Assembly (NCBI GenBank): GCA_007115705.1
Contig: QXEO01000211.1
Span: 62,001 to 126,000, forward strand
DNA: 64,000 bases
DNA from: Dactylis glomerata
Taxonomy: Eukaryota; Streptophyta; Magnoliopsida; Poales; Poaceae
Direction: 5' to 3'
Below are positions 35,732-47,754 of the stretch, piece after piece. The notes beneath the pieces are model-generated. The model was not told the DNA's origin. It did no database searches and saw only the letters and a list, made by a program, of their open reading frames with translations. The number at the start of each line of letters is the position of its first letter. Positions within the stretch are counted from its first letter, which is position 1. A program made the translations under genes and the position numbers.

Positions 35732-38224
35732 ACACTAATTGGAGGCACCATACGAGGCTCCACGTTAATTCTGGAGATTAACCATCTATATCCATTGGAT
35801 CGCTTAATGATAGATCTCTTGCCGTTGGATGAAGTACCTCCGGCGTCTTGCACCCGCGTGAGGCTTGACTTAATTCCGTCTTCCTGTTCACTTCCCTAAT
35901 AGAAACGGATCGCCTTCTTCCTAATCTCGCAGTGGCGAGCAATCTGGCCATGGTCCTCCGACCTGAGCTGCCTCCAATATTCTCAGCCAGGTGGGGGAGA
36001 AGCCGCCTCCATCCATCTGTGTTGATGCGCCTCCGCACGCGCGCGGCAGCAGGAGCGAGCCGGAGCGGCCAAACCTCCCATCCGGCAGGCTGGATCGGAC
36101 GAGGAGCAGCGGCCAGACCTTCAGATCAGCCGGTGCTGGAACACGGGCGATTGTAGTGTTGCTGATATATTATGCGCACGTATCACTCAGCTGCCTCCAT
36201 CTATGGTATGAATATTGATTGCTTAAACTGCATACATGGTACCTAACTCGATCATCAGGAATTGATTAATTTTACCCAATAGCAATTAATTATCTTATAG
36301 TAAAATACTCAAACTAACTGGCCTGTATGATTGAAAAGGTGTGCGTGATATACTTACGTGTAATTCTCTTGGCAGTCAAACTAACTGGTGATCTTTACGA
36401 TTGAAGAGGGTGCGTGATGTATGTGTAAATACATATATGAATTTTAGATAATCGACCACACAGTAAGCATTGCAACGCTCTGTAATTTTCAGTAGATTTT
36501 ATTATGTAGCTTAATCTTATTTGCTATACATCTCAAAAGTGGTGATTATTTCTGCAATATTATGAAAATGATATGCCACTATATTGTGCTATTGTATTTG
36601 CAGCAATCTAATTATTCTGTTTTTTTCAGTTTTAGAGAAAGCAAATGTTTACTTCAGAAAAATTGCACGTGCACGAGTGTATGTGTGGGACATGGAAGCA
36701 ACTATAGAAAGGAGGAAATCAAGAATCACCAATTCAATCCCAAATTTAATCGGACAAGGTTAGCTTTACAATTTTCTGTGACTACAATGACATATGAAAC
36801 TTCCAACTGTACTTCTTACATCTATTTTCACTACAGTACTGCTATCGACTACCTGCAATATTCCGTCTGTTGGAAAAAATGAACGATCCAAAGGGCCAAT
36901 TCTAATGGTTAATATTGACATGAAATAATTTGGAGTGCACTAGGCAGTGAATCGGACATATCCCGCACTACCAGATCCAGATCAGCTCTCCACCATCAGA
37001 CAAAAATAACAGCGCAACAAAATTTCAATAGCACCAAATTGAATAAGTTGAGTGCGGCACTAATATAAAATCATTTGCATCATTGGTACTTCACTTCTGC
37101 TTCATCATCAAAACCCAAAAAATAAAACCAATAAAAGCATCACACTTAACCATATCAGAAAGCATGATGGAGAAGGTAATGAAATAATGTCTTTATTTCT
37201 CTAAATATAAACAATTCCCTGCCAATTTCATTTTCGGTGTCTCATCCTAACCCCATTAGACGAAGGTCATGAATACGATTGTGCCAAAGAGCAGCTGATG
37301 CACATGTGTTGGCTTAACTCATGAAGAACAATGTTCTGACGCTTCAAGAAGGACGGCGTCTAGCCCCGTCAGCTTATGAAATACTCTGTGGTGTGGCGAT
37401 GGACTAAGGGTGAGATAAAGAAGGTTATTAAAATAATTTCTTGGTTTCGTTAACTAAGTTGCTAGGCAGAGCAAGCAACACACACACTAACATTAATCCA
37501 TGGTGGGAAAAAATTTGCAATACATCCTCTCAAATCCTTATAACATTTATCTTGCATAGATCGAAAGTGGAAACAAGTTTGCGCACATTTGTCGAATTCA
37601 TCCCTTTTCTGTATAGGGAGCAAAAATGTGGAAACCTGAGGTCAATAGCTAAATAAATCCAATATATCATTTTATCTGCAACTATTTTAAAATTATGTGC
37701 TATCTGGTATTTAAACCGAAATCTCCAACTGAACTTATTTAGTAAAAAATGTGTTTCAAGTATCACTAAGGCAGCCACCAAGATTTGTAAATTCTTTGGC
37801 TGGAAATCCAACATGAACTCCACTAAGTTGTGAAGGTCTTATTATATAATAGGTATCATATCAATGTAGCAGAGTTCAAGTGCATGTAATTAATTAATCT
37901 CACATAGTCTACTCATATTTTTATTTCGGTGTTCATTTTTTGTATGGTGAATTGACAATGACTAACTAAATGTCTAAATACTGCATTATGCAACACAACT
38001 TTCTCCAATTTCACAAATTGGAGAGGCATGAGGCCTTGAATTTCCCACTCTTTTCTTTCTTCCTTCAATTATAAATAAAAATAATTAAGCAATATAAATA
38101 TAAACATTTAATAATTAAAGAGACGAGGTAACAATTTAATGTAATAGTAGCTGTTTACAAATTCTATCTAATAATGCGAAGCAGAAAAATGTTAGCCCGT
38201 GCGGATGCACGGGTTGATGACTAG
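35732..38224 (+). mobile_element. Non-autonomous Helitron with complete 3' end, 5' end damaged
   Basis: The 3' end has a hairpin (CCCGTGC, loop GGAT, GCACGGG, 38196-38213), then seven bases and CTAG at 38221-38224. The next base is a T of the interrupted LTR (TTCTTAGAATTAG aligns with TTCTTGGAATTGG in the 3' LTR), so the right junction fits A^T insertion. The left junction lacks the expected TC, and about eight bases of LTR (AGGAAATA) are missing too. A small deletion has therefore removed the true 5' end. The first 400 bases are GC-rich and may be a captured fragment I cannot identify. The rest is AT-rich, without helicase or Rep motifs. Confidence 0.82.
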
Positions 38225-39034
38225 TTCTTAGAATTAGACGAAACAAAAGCCGAACCTCCTATTTTTACCGAAGCTTCGCGAAGACCGAAGATGAGACGGA
38301 GGGGGGCCAGGGGCCAGCCTCACCACCAGGGGGCGCGGCCCAGCCCTTGGCCGCGCCAGCCTGTGGTGAGACCTCCTGGTCCACCTCCTGATGCTGCCCC
38401 TTCGCCTATAAGTTACCCTCGACGGGAAAAACCTAAAGGACGGAGATCTTTTTCATGAAACATACTGCAAGCCACCGCCGTCGCTGTCGAGAGATCGGGA
38501 GGATCCAGGAGCTCTTCCCGGCACCCTGCCGGTGAGGGGAATCCCTGCTGGAGGCCTTCTACACCACCATGGTCGCCTCTGGAGTGATGTGTGAGTAGTC
38601 TACCTTGGACTATGGGTCCATAGCAGTAGCTAGATGGTTGTCTCCTCCACCATGTGCTTCATGTTTAGATCTTGTGAGCTTCCCTACATGATCAGGATCA
38701 TCTTTATGTAATCATACATGTTGTGTTTGTTGGGATCTGATGAGTACTGGTACTATGTGATGTTGATGTGCTGAATATTATATCTTAAGTTATCTCTATT
38801 TTGTTTATGATCTTGCATGCTTTCCATTGCTGGTAGCTATCTTGGCCGAGTAGATGCTAGTAACTTCAAGAGGGAGAATTTATGCTCGATAGTCGGGTTC
38901 ATGCCTCTATTTAATTTGGGGGAGTGACAGATACCTCTATGGTTGTAGATGTGCTGTTGCCACTAGGGAGAAAACAACATTCTTGTGTCTAAGGACATTT
39001 GCTTTGTTTACATTATGCACTTTGCTTAATGCGA
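38225..39034 (+). repeat. G2 5' LTR, second piece
   Basis: It resumes at TTCTTAGAATT and follows the 3' LTR at about 52955-53720. It includes GCCTATAAGTT (TATA-like, about 38405) and ends TTAATGCGA at the chromovirus insertion. TSD TGCGA lies at 39030-39034. It differs from the 3' LTR by a few indels, for example around 38485-38540. Confidence 0.88.
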
Positions 39035-39323
39035 TGTAACGACCCTAGCTAATGGCAACACACCAAATAGCAGGAATTCGTCTGATACATCCAGATACAG
39101 GAGATCTGGTCCAGAGTTCTAGAGGAAGGAAGGAAGAGCAAGGAAGAAGAACATCTCGGACTTGGTCATGTTACAATAATGATCAACGATAATTTTCCCC
39201 TTCTCTCAGCCACGCGCTTTATCAGCAGTGGTCCCACACACTCGGCTTGTCCAGGCTACCCTTTGATGGGTCTGGGCTTCGTTGGGCTTCAGCTTGTCAG
39301 GTGCACGGTCAGTAGCCGTGACA
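39035..39323 (-). repeat. Chromovirus 3' LTR (289 bp)
   Basis: On the minus strand it runs from TGTCACGGC (39323) to GGTCGTTACA (39035), with intact TG...CA ends. AAGAGGAGGGG just upstream (39326-39336) is the probable polypurine tract. The polyprotein ORF runs through this tract and about 118 bases into the LTR, stopping at 39206. Confidence 0.92.
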
Positions 39324-42300
39324 TACCCCTCCTCTTGAAGATCTGCTTGACCCCAAGCAGCACAATTTGGATACTCCTGAAGAAGTCTTGCCTTGTTCTC
39401 CCAAGTTGTCCAGGATTCTGGCAGTCCTGCCCATTGGACCTGCACCAGAGTAGTTGTTTTGGTTCCTGCATGAACTAGTTGTGTATCCAAAACATGAAGA
39501 GGAACAGGATCAAAGTCCAAAAGGGAAAGCTGAGATGGTAAATCAGTGTCAGCAACAGTATTGGCTGGTAAGGCTAGCTTCAATAGGGAGACATGAACCA
39601 CTGGGTGGATTTGACTGCCTTTTGGAAGATCCAACTTGTAAGCCACAGCACCAATTCTCTGTAGCACTATATATGGTCCAAAATATTTGTAGCTCAACTT
39701 CTGATTAGAGCGACGAGCAACTGTAGTCTGCACATACGGCTGCAACTTGAGATAAACTTTGTCACCAACAACAAAGTGTCGTTCCACTCTTTTCTTATCT
39801 GCTTGACTCTTCATACGTTCTTGAGCATGCAAAAGATTTTGTTGTATAAGTCTCTGCATGTCATCTTTTTCCTTCAACCAAGTTTCTAAATCAGGGACCA
39901 TATCACTAGTATGAACAGAAATGTCCTGCAAACCAAAATGCTTGGGCTTATAGCCATAAGAAACTTCAAAAGGAGATTTTCCTAGGGCGGAATGGAAGGT
40001 TGTATTATACCAAAACTCTGCTAAGGAAATCCACTTAGACCATTTTGCTGGGCAAGCTTGTGTCATGCAGTGCAAATATGTCTCCAAACATTGATTTAAC
40101 CGCTCTGTTTGACCATCGGTTTGTGGATGGTAACTGGAGCTCATGTTGAGTGTAGTATCAGTCAGTTTGAACAATTGTTGCCAAAGGGCACTTGTAAAAA
40201 CCTTATCTCTATCAGAGATTAGTATCTTGGGAAGGCCATGCAACTTGTACACATGGTCTACATACAGCTATGCTATGGACAGAGCATTGTATGGATGTGA
40301 CAATGGGATGAAGTGACCATATTTAATGAATTTGTCAATTACGACCAATATAGTGTCATACCTTCCAGATTTCGGGAGCCCCTCGATAAAATCAAGACTC
40401 ACAATGTCCCATGCTTTATCAGGAATAGGAAGAGGTTGCAATAATCCAGGTGTCCCCACATGCTTAGACTTTGCTTGTTGACACACTGTACAATGAGCTA
40501 CATATTTCTTCACATCTTCCTTCAGTTGAGGCCAAGCAAAAAGTGATCTTACTTTGTGATCAGTTGTTGTAAACCCACTATGGCCTCCAATGCCACTAGA
40601 GTGTAATACCAGCAGAATAGCTTGCTTTGCTTTGTCATGATTTCCCAACCATATTCTGCCATTGTATTTGATAATTCCATCATGCAAGGAATAACCTTGT
40701 GAATTGGGGCTATGCACACTGAGTTGAGTTAATAACTCCTTGGCCTCTGGATCACGCAGGTAACTGTCAACAACAATTTCCAACCATCGAGGTTTGCTGA
40801 TAGAAATGGCTGCTAATTCTGAAGTATCAGGGCAACGGGACAGTGCATCAGCCACATTGTTTGCTCTGCCTTCTTTATATTTGACTTTGTACTGCAAGCC
40901 CAACAATTTGCAAAAGGCCTTGTGCTGAATAGAGTTGGTGAGCTGCTGAGATTCCAGATGAATGAGACTCTTATGATCAGTGTAGATAGTAAATTCTTTA
41001 TGTTGCAAATAGGATTTCCATTTTTCTACTGCAAGAATGAGTGCCAAACATTCTTTTTCATAAGTAGAAAAGGCTTGTGCTCTTGGACTCAATGCTTTGC
41101 TTAAATAAGCAATAGGGTGTCCTTTTTGTGATAATACTGCACCAATGCCCACTCCCGATGCATCTATATGAATATCAAAGGAAGAACTAAAATCTGGGAG
41201 TGCCAATACAGGAGCTGCCATGAGAGCCGCTTTCAAAGATAAGAAAGCTTGCTGAGCTACTGGTGTCCAAATAAATTGGACATTCTTCTTGAGGAGTTCA
41301 GTTAAAGGCCTGCTAATTGAGCCATAATTAGCAATAAACTTCCTATAATAGCCAGCCATCCCCAAAAATGCTCGAAGATGTTTGACTGAAACAGGGACAG
41401 ACAACTTCTTAATAGACTGGATTTTGGTCGGGTCTGTAGCCACACCTGTAGCACTGATTACATGGCCCAAATATTCCAAACTTGTTTGGGCGAAGGAACA
41501 CTTAGATCTCTTGATATACATGTTGTTTTCATGCAGTAATTGGAATACCTGCTGTAGCAATTGCTCATGCGGTGACAATGTGGCAGTGTAAATAAGTATA
41601 TCATCCATAAATATAAGAACTCCTTTCCGCAATAGACTGGAAAAAATGGCATTCATGGCTGCTTGAAAGGTAGTAGGCGCGTTAGTGAGACCAAATGGCA
41701 TCACCTTGAACTCCCAATGACCATGGTGTGTCTTAAATGCTGTCTTGAATTCTTCTCCTTCCACTAGTCGAATTTGATGATATCCACTGCGCAAATCCAA
41801 CTTTGTGAAGAAGTGTGCACCAGGTAGTTCATCAAGCAACTCATCGACTATGGGCAAGGGATATTTATTCTTTACTGTTAAAGCATTCAAATATCGATAG
41901 TCGACACACATGCGCCACCCTCCATCTTTCTTTCTGACCAATATAACCGGGGATGCGTAAGGGCTATTGCTCTCTTGAATTACCCCTTTCAGCAGCATGT
42001 CTGAAATTTGTTTCTCCAGTTCATCCTTTTGGGTAGGTGCATACCTGTAAGGCTTCTTCTATACAGGTATAGCACCAGGAATAAGTGGAATTTGATGATC
42101 AAACTTTCTGGGAGGAGGCAAGGTAGTAGGTTCCGCAAACAAGGAAGAATATTGTGCTAAAATATTCTGAATAGTGGAAGGTGGATCATTTGCAATTGGG
42201 TGTACTGATCTGTCTTCCAGGCTAACTAATTGGGCCACTGCACCTTGTTCCATAAGCAAATGTAACTGATGAGCAGAAATTATTAGACAGTGGTTGTTAT

Positions 42301-45300
42301 TGGCATTGATACCCCTAAGAGTGATTCTCTGGCCTTCATGTTTAAATCTCATTTTCTTGCGGCGCCAATCTATGAACATTTTCCCTTTGTTGCAATTTTC
42401 CAGCCATTCCATCCCTAATATCATATCATAGCAATGTAACGGAAGCACTCTCACTGGAGTTTCAAACTTGCTCTGTTGCACGCCCCACTGAAGATTAGCT
42501 AGGCCAGTGTCACTGATTAACATTTCACCATTGGCCACGGTAACCTTTACTGCTGGTACTGATTGCACAGGTAACTGAAGAGTTGTGGCCAGAGTATTAC
42601 TGATAATGTTTCCCGAGCTCCCTGAATCAATGAGTATTAAGATCCGGGTCTTCCCAATATGGCCTAATAACCGCATAGTCTTCTTACTGGTAGTACCCTC
42701 TGTAGCAGCTGCAGACAAACTCATTACTTGATCAGTCTCAGAATCACTAGAATCTTTAGTGTCCGAATGAGTTTCAGTGTCTGAAGTCGTATCACTGGAA
42801 AATTCCAAGGCAGCACATATTTCATCAATAACAGATAATTCCACCTGTTTAGGGCACTTGTGGTCCTTGCCATATTTTCCACCACACTTGAAGCATTCAC
42901 CTCGTGCAAGGTGCTGAGCTCGCAAGCTAGCAATCTTGGCTGGTAATTGCGGTGCAACTACAGTGGCTATTTCCTATTTCTGTTCAGCAGGGTGCTACAT
43001 GTGGTCGTGTATAGTTGACGTGGGAGCAGACTGTCCTTGTGCATGGTGAATAACCAGCCCGTTGGGAACCCCAAGAGGAAGGTATGATGAGTGTAGCAGC
43101 AAGTTTTCCCTCAGTTTAAGAAACCAAGGTTTAATATCGGTCAGGAGAAGAGAGACAATGACGGCTGAAGGTGATGCGGACTGGCTTAGTAATACTCCAA
43201 CAAGGGCGCCGTTTAACGATACTTGTTGACTCATCTTCGGCCAGTAGCAACACGGAACCTGCACACAACACAAACAAATACTTTGTCCCCAACTTGCGAT
43301 GAGGTTGTCAATCTCACCGGTTTGCTTGAAACAAAGGTTATGAGCGTATCGAGTGGAAAACAATATAGTATGCGAGTAAAGTAAACAGTGCGAGTAAAGT
43401 AAACAGGTGATAGCAATATGATGGAAATAGGGCCGGGGTCCACAGTTCACTAGTGGTGTCTCTCCATAGATAAAATAACACATGCTGGGTAAACAAATTA
43501 CAGTTGGGCAATTGATAGAATAAAGATAACGTGATATGTCAAGAAGATCACTATGAGATTTACTCTGGGCATTACAACAAAATATATAGACCGCCATCCA
43601 ACTGCATCTATGACTAATAATCCACTCCCGGGGATATCAATCCGAACACCCTAGAAGTATTAAGTTGCGAACAACAGATAATTGCATTAAGCAAAGTGTG
43701 TAATGTAAACAAAGCATATGCCCTTGAGCATATGAATGTTGTTTTCTCCCTAGTAGCAACAGCACATCTACCACCTTAGAGGTTTCTGTCACTCCCCTAG
43801 GTGAAATAGAGGCATGAACCCACTATCGAGCATAAATACCCCCTCTTGGAGTCACTAGCAACTACTCGGCCAAGATAGCTACTAACAACGGAGAGCATGC
43901 AAGATCATAAACAACATAGAGATAACAAAAGATATAATTCAGTACAGCAACTTAATCATAAGCACCAATATTCATCGGATCCCAACAAACCAAACATGTA
44001 GAATTACATAACGGTGATCTCAATCATGTAAGGCAGCTCATGAGATCTAAACATGAAGCACATAGTGGAGAAGACAACCATCTAGCTACTGCTATGGACC
44101 CATAGTCCAAGGTAGACTACTCACTCATCGCTCCGGAGGCAAGCATGGCGATGAAGAAGACCTCCGGTGGCGATTCCCTTCTCCGGCAGGGTGCCGGGAA
44201 GAGCTTCTGGACCCTCCCGATCTTCGGGTCGACGGCGGCGGCGGATCGCGATGTGTTCTGGAAAACTGATCGGGCACTTAGTTTTTTCTCGTCGGGGGGT
44301 CTTTATAGGCGAAGGGACGTTGTCAGAGGAGGGGCCAGGCGCCCTCACACGGGGGTGGCGCGGGCCAGGGCCTGGCCGCGCCGCCCCTGTGTGTGGGGCC
44401 CTGGTGGCCCCCCTCCTACTTCTCTTCGGATCTCTGGAAGCTTCCGGATAAAATAAGACTTCAGGAACTTGTTTCGTCCAATTCCGAGAATATTTCCTGT
44501 GTATCACTCTGAAACACAAAAACAGCAGAAAATAGGGAACTGGCATTGCGGCACTTCGTTAATAGGTTAGTTCCGGAAAATGCATAAAAATGCCACTAAG
44601 TGTAATGAAACAATAGGCAAATGGTGTAAAAACAAGCATGGAGCATCAAAAATTATAGATATGTTTGAGACGTATCACAGGGTATTGTCCCCATTTCCCT
44701 GCCCCAGCCTGATTGTGCCAACGTTTGTATTGATACCTCTCTTTCTTGTAATTATTCATTTGTGCTTCCTGTAAGAGGGCCAAGGAAATAGCAGCATCAA
44801 CCGTTCTTGGTTTGTGCAAAATTATAGCAGCTCTAATTTCTTTACGTGAGCCTTTGACATATTTTGCAACAAAGAAGGTATCATCTAAGGCATGATTATG
44901 AGCTAACAATTGGTGCATTAACCCTTCAAATTCTTTGGAGTAAGTTTCAACATCACTACTCTGTCTAATGCTTAAGGTTTTTGTCATATCGGCATAGTAC
45001 AGGTCCTTAGGGAACTTTTGGCAAACTGCTACACATAGATGTGCCCAACCATCAATGTCATGTTGGGCTTCATAAGTTTGAAGCCACAGTGCTGCAGAGC
45101 CAGTAAAATGCAGAGTTGCATAATCTACTTTGTAGTCTTCCGGAACATGAAACATATTAAAATATTTCTCAGCTTTTTCCTTCCACAGTTTAGGGTGATT
45201 TCCATCAAATTTGGGGAAATTTGTCTTGGGCATACGAAATTCAGAATGAAGATGATCTCTATGATGTCTATTGTGCTGTAATTGATGCTGATTAGATGTT

Positions 45301-45695
45301 CCAGGTTCAAACTGAGTACGGGCAGATACAAACGTACCATTGACCAGAGCATGCTCTGAAGAAATGCCCTGGTGGTCATGTTCTTCACGGTGCCCATTGG
45401 GGCTGGATGCGGGGCTCAATACTGTAGAAATTGCACCCTCAATAGATGTGAGGCGTGTCCCCAAACGCATCATCTGATTTTCAATAGCATCCACCTTTGT
45501 CGCCATATTATCCTGTGATTTTAGCATACGCTCTGTTGTGACGCGTAGCTCTTTGCAGCTGACTGCATTCTGGTTCGCAGTTTCAGCAGCAGTAGCCATG
45601 CCTGCCAGAAGGTTGTTCACTTGAACTGCGAGATTCTCCACCGTGATGGCCATGTCCTGCAAGCCTTGCTCAGCAGCCGTCACCCGCACCGTCAA
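39206..45695 (-). pseudogene. Chromovirus gag-pol polyprotein (two stops, one LTR insertion)
   Basis: Starting at 45695, a coiled-coil-like N-terminus leads to a Gag domain (MPKTNFPKFDGNHPKLW). After the solo LTR comes a zinc knuckle (CFKCGGKYGKDHKC, about 42890), then protease (LIDSGSSGNIIS). Reverse transcriptase shows LDLRSGYHQIRL and FMDDILIY, and RNase H shows IHIDASGVGIGAVL. Integrase has the HHCC zinc finger (HSSGIGGH, CTVCQQAK) and core residues in LDFIEGLP, SDRDKVF and HPQTDGQTERLN. The chromodomain has VQVQWAGLPESWTTWE. All pieces share one frame once the 1685-bp solo LTR plus 5-bp TSD are discounted. In-frame TAG codons at 42059 (before RT) and about 40265 (within integrase) break it. 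The ATG at 45695 was taken as the first in frame, and a slightly different start is possible. Confidence 0.9.
42993..44677 (-). repeat. Solo LTR of the G2/G3 family (1685 bp), TSD CAGGG
   Basis: It is inserted in the chromovirus gag. Flanks are CAGGG at 42988-42992 and 44678-44682. On the minus strand it starts TGATACGTCTC (44677) and ends CATGTAGCA (42993). Its body matches the LTRs of G2 and G3, including the copia-independent GGAGAGACACCAC block. No internal domain is present. Length 1685 plus 5 is not a multiple of three by itself, but the flanking gag pieces remain in the same frame when it is removed. Confidence 0.92.
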
Positions 45696-46063
45696 ATTCG
45701 GTGGACGCGCCGTTGTGTTGTCTCCTCGTCAAAGATCTACCGCCGCCTGACACCTCCTGAACCACGCCGAATCGACCGATCTGACAGGGATTTTACCCTA
45801 GCACGAGAGATGCACTAGGAACCTTCGTCGTCGTCGAATCCGTGGCCGAATTTACTCGACACCTCGTGAATCGCCGCCTGGGCTACCTTGAAGGAGGCCA
45901 CCGCACACCGTCACCGCGAGAACGAAAGGAGATTGGGGATTTTACGAGAGATCCCAACCCAATCACTTTCAAACTCGAATCACCGCCAATTGCTCAAAAA
46001 AAATCGGACCCTACTCACAAAAATTTGTGTGTGTATTTTTGGAAAATTCCCGTGGATTGACGG

Positions 46064-46076
46064 GCTCTTGATACCA
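46064..46076 (-). other. Chromovirus primer-binding site
   Basis: On the minus strand it reads TGGTATCAAGAGC, two bases after the 5' LTR. This is the initiator tRNA-Met type with one extra A relative to TGGTATCAGAGC. Confidence 0.8.
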
Positions 46077-46078
46077 CT

Positions 46079-46367
46079 AGTAACGACCCTAGCTAATGGC
46101 AACACACCAAATAGCAGGAATTCGTCGGATACATCCAGATACAGGAGATCTGGTACAGAGTTCTAGGGGAAGGAAGGAAGAGCAAGGAAGAAAAACATCT
46201 CGGACTTGGTCATGTTACAATAATGATCAACGATAATTTTCCCCTTTTCTCAGCCACGCGCTTTATCAGCAGTGGTCCCACACACTGGGCTTGTCCAGGC
46301 TACCCTTTGATGGGTCTGGGCTTCGTTGGGCTTCAGCTTGTCGGGTGCACGGTCAGTAGCCGTGATA
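46079..46367 (-). repeat. Chromovirus 5' LTR (289 bp)
   Basis: It is identical in length to the 3' LTR, with nine substitutions (five transitions, four transversions by hand count). Two of the nine hit the termini: TG at the start reads TA and CA at the end reads CT on the minus strand. Confidence 0.92.
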
Positions 46368-46372
46368 TGCGA

Positions 46373-46991
46373 TTATCTGTTATTCGCAACTTAATATTCA
46401 AGGGGTCCTCGGACGATTCCCCGCGAGTGGATTTTTAGTCATAGATGCAGTTGGATTACGGTCTATGTATTTTGTTGTAATGTCCAGAGTAAATCTCATA
46501 GTGATCCTCATGACGTATGTATATTATCTTTGCTTTATCAATTGCCCAACTATAATTTGTTTATCCAGCATGTGTTATTTATCTTATGGAGAGACACCAC
46601 TAGTGAACTGTGGACCCCGATCCAATTTTCTTTACATTGCTTTACCATTTTACTATTACTCGCTATGTTTACTTTCTTGCATACTATTATCCTATTACCA
46701 CTCGATACGTTCAATCCTTTGTTTACAGCAAACCGGTGAGATTGACAACCTCATCGTAAGTTGGGAGCAAAGTTCTTGGTCGTTGCTGCTGGGGGATGAC
46801 ACGCCGACAAGCAGTTGAATCTGGCGCCCTTGTCCGGAGTGTCACGAAGCTAGCAAGCATCACCTTCTGAAGTTTGGCTTTCTCATACTGGTCCGATTAA
46901 ACCTTGGTTTCATAACTAAGGGAAGACTTTCTACTGTGCTCATCATACCTTCCTCTTAGGATTCCCAACGGGCTGTTACTACAAGCCATCA
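46373..46991 (+). repeat. G2 5' LTR, third piece
   Basis: It continues after TSD TGCGA (46368-46372) with TTATCTGTTATTCGCAAC, matching the 3' LTR from about 53720, and ends GCCATCA at 46991. With the other pieces it completes a 1.6-kb LTR. Confidence 0.9.
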
Positions 46992-47001
46992 AGCAGTTTT
47001 C

Positions 47002-47019
47002 TGGCGCCGTTGCCGGGGA
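47002..47019 (+). other. G2 primer-binding site (tRNA-Asp)
   Basis: The sequence TGGCGCCGTTGCCGGGGA is exactly complementary to the 3' end of plant tRNA-Asp(GTC) including CCA. It lies ten bases after the 5' LTR. Confidence 0.9.
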
Positions 47020-47167
47020 GGAAGAAGACTTCTGCCAGGGGAATCTTGCACGCACAATCTTTACATTGTTTTTGTTTTGCTTTATTTTATTTTTTCTTGC
47101 ATCATTTTATCAAAAATACAAAAAATAGTTTCATTTATAGTTGTTACTTTATTACTCTTAGTTCATT

Positions 47168-47740
47168 ATGTTGTTCCCTAAGTATGTTTTGGAGGACCTC
47201 TTAGTAGGTAGTGGTTCTATTATTGGGAAAGGTAACATTGAGGAGTTCTTTAATCATATTAGTATGCATAAAGATGTTGAGGATAGATCTTTGGCTGAGC
47301 TTGCTCCTAGTTATGAAGTTGCTGCTGCTTATTTAGTTCACATGTTGGAGGCTAGGTTTGTTAACCTTAATCCTTTTATGCAACAAAAGTTTCTTAAGCT
47401 TCATGATATTGTAGACTCCGAAAAGAAATATTTTATTATGGAGACTTTGCGTAGAGAATTTAGAGATGTTGTTATTGAAGCTAGAAAAGTTTTTAAGCAT
47501 TTTAATATGCTTGGCTCGCCTGTTAATGTTGTTGGTACAACGAAAGAAGATATCAAAGTACCAATACCTAGCAAACTCTTAGGGTTGCATGAAGCTTTGG
47601 AAAATAACTTTGATTAGATTTATCCTGAAAATCTTTTTAATGAATTGAGTGAACCAAAGCGTGATCACAAGGGGTCTTCAAAAAATTATTTGGATGCATT
47701 ACAATGCCTTGTTAAAAAGACTTCCGCAGTTGATCTTAAT
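47168..47740 (+). pseudogene. G2 short ORF of unknown function (truncated)
   Basis: It starts at MLFPKYVLEDLLVGSG (47168). An alpha-helical, charged protein runs to a TAG at 47615, and the same frame continues to about 47748. I see no Gag, protease or pol motif. The position right after the leader suggests a Gag-like or packaging role, but that is inference. I recall similar ORFs in other Triticeae non-autonomous gypsies. It is not related in sequence to the G1 or G3 coding cores. The Helitron at 47755 cuts off whatever followed. Confidence 0.5.
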
Positions 47741-47754
47741 GCTTCATTCTAAAA

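Larger units (their letters stand above)
39035..46367 (-). mobile_element. Chromodomain gypsy (chromovirus, Reina-like), TSD TGCGA
   Basis: Two 289-bp LTRs (39035-39323 and 46079-46367) enclose a minus-strand polyprotein gene. TSDs TGCGA are at 39030-39034 and 46368-46372. The primer-binding site (46076-46064) is tRNA-Met-like. Domain order is Gag, zinc knuckle, protease, RT, RNase H, integrase, chromodomain. Without the nested solo LTR it is about 5.6 kb. Small size, short LTRs and a C-terminal chromodomain fit the Reina lineage, though the clade is not proven. Hand alignment of the LTRs gives nine substitutions in 289 sites and no indels. Confidence 0.93.
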
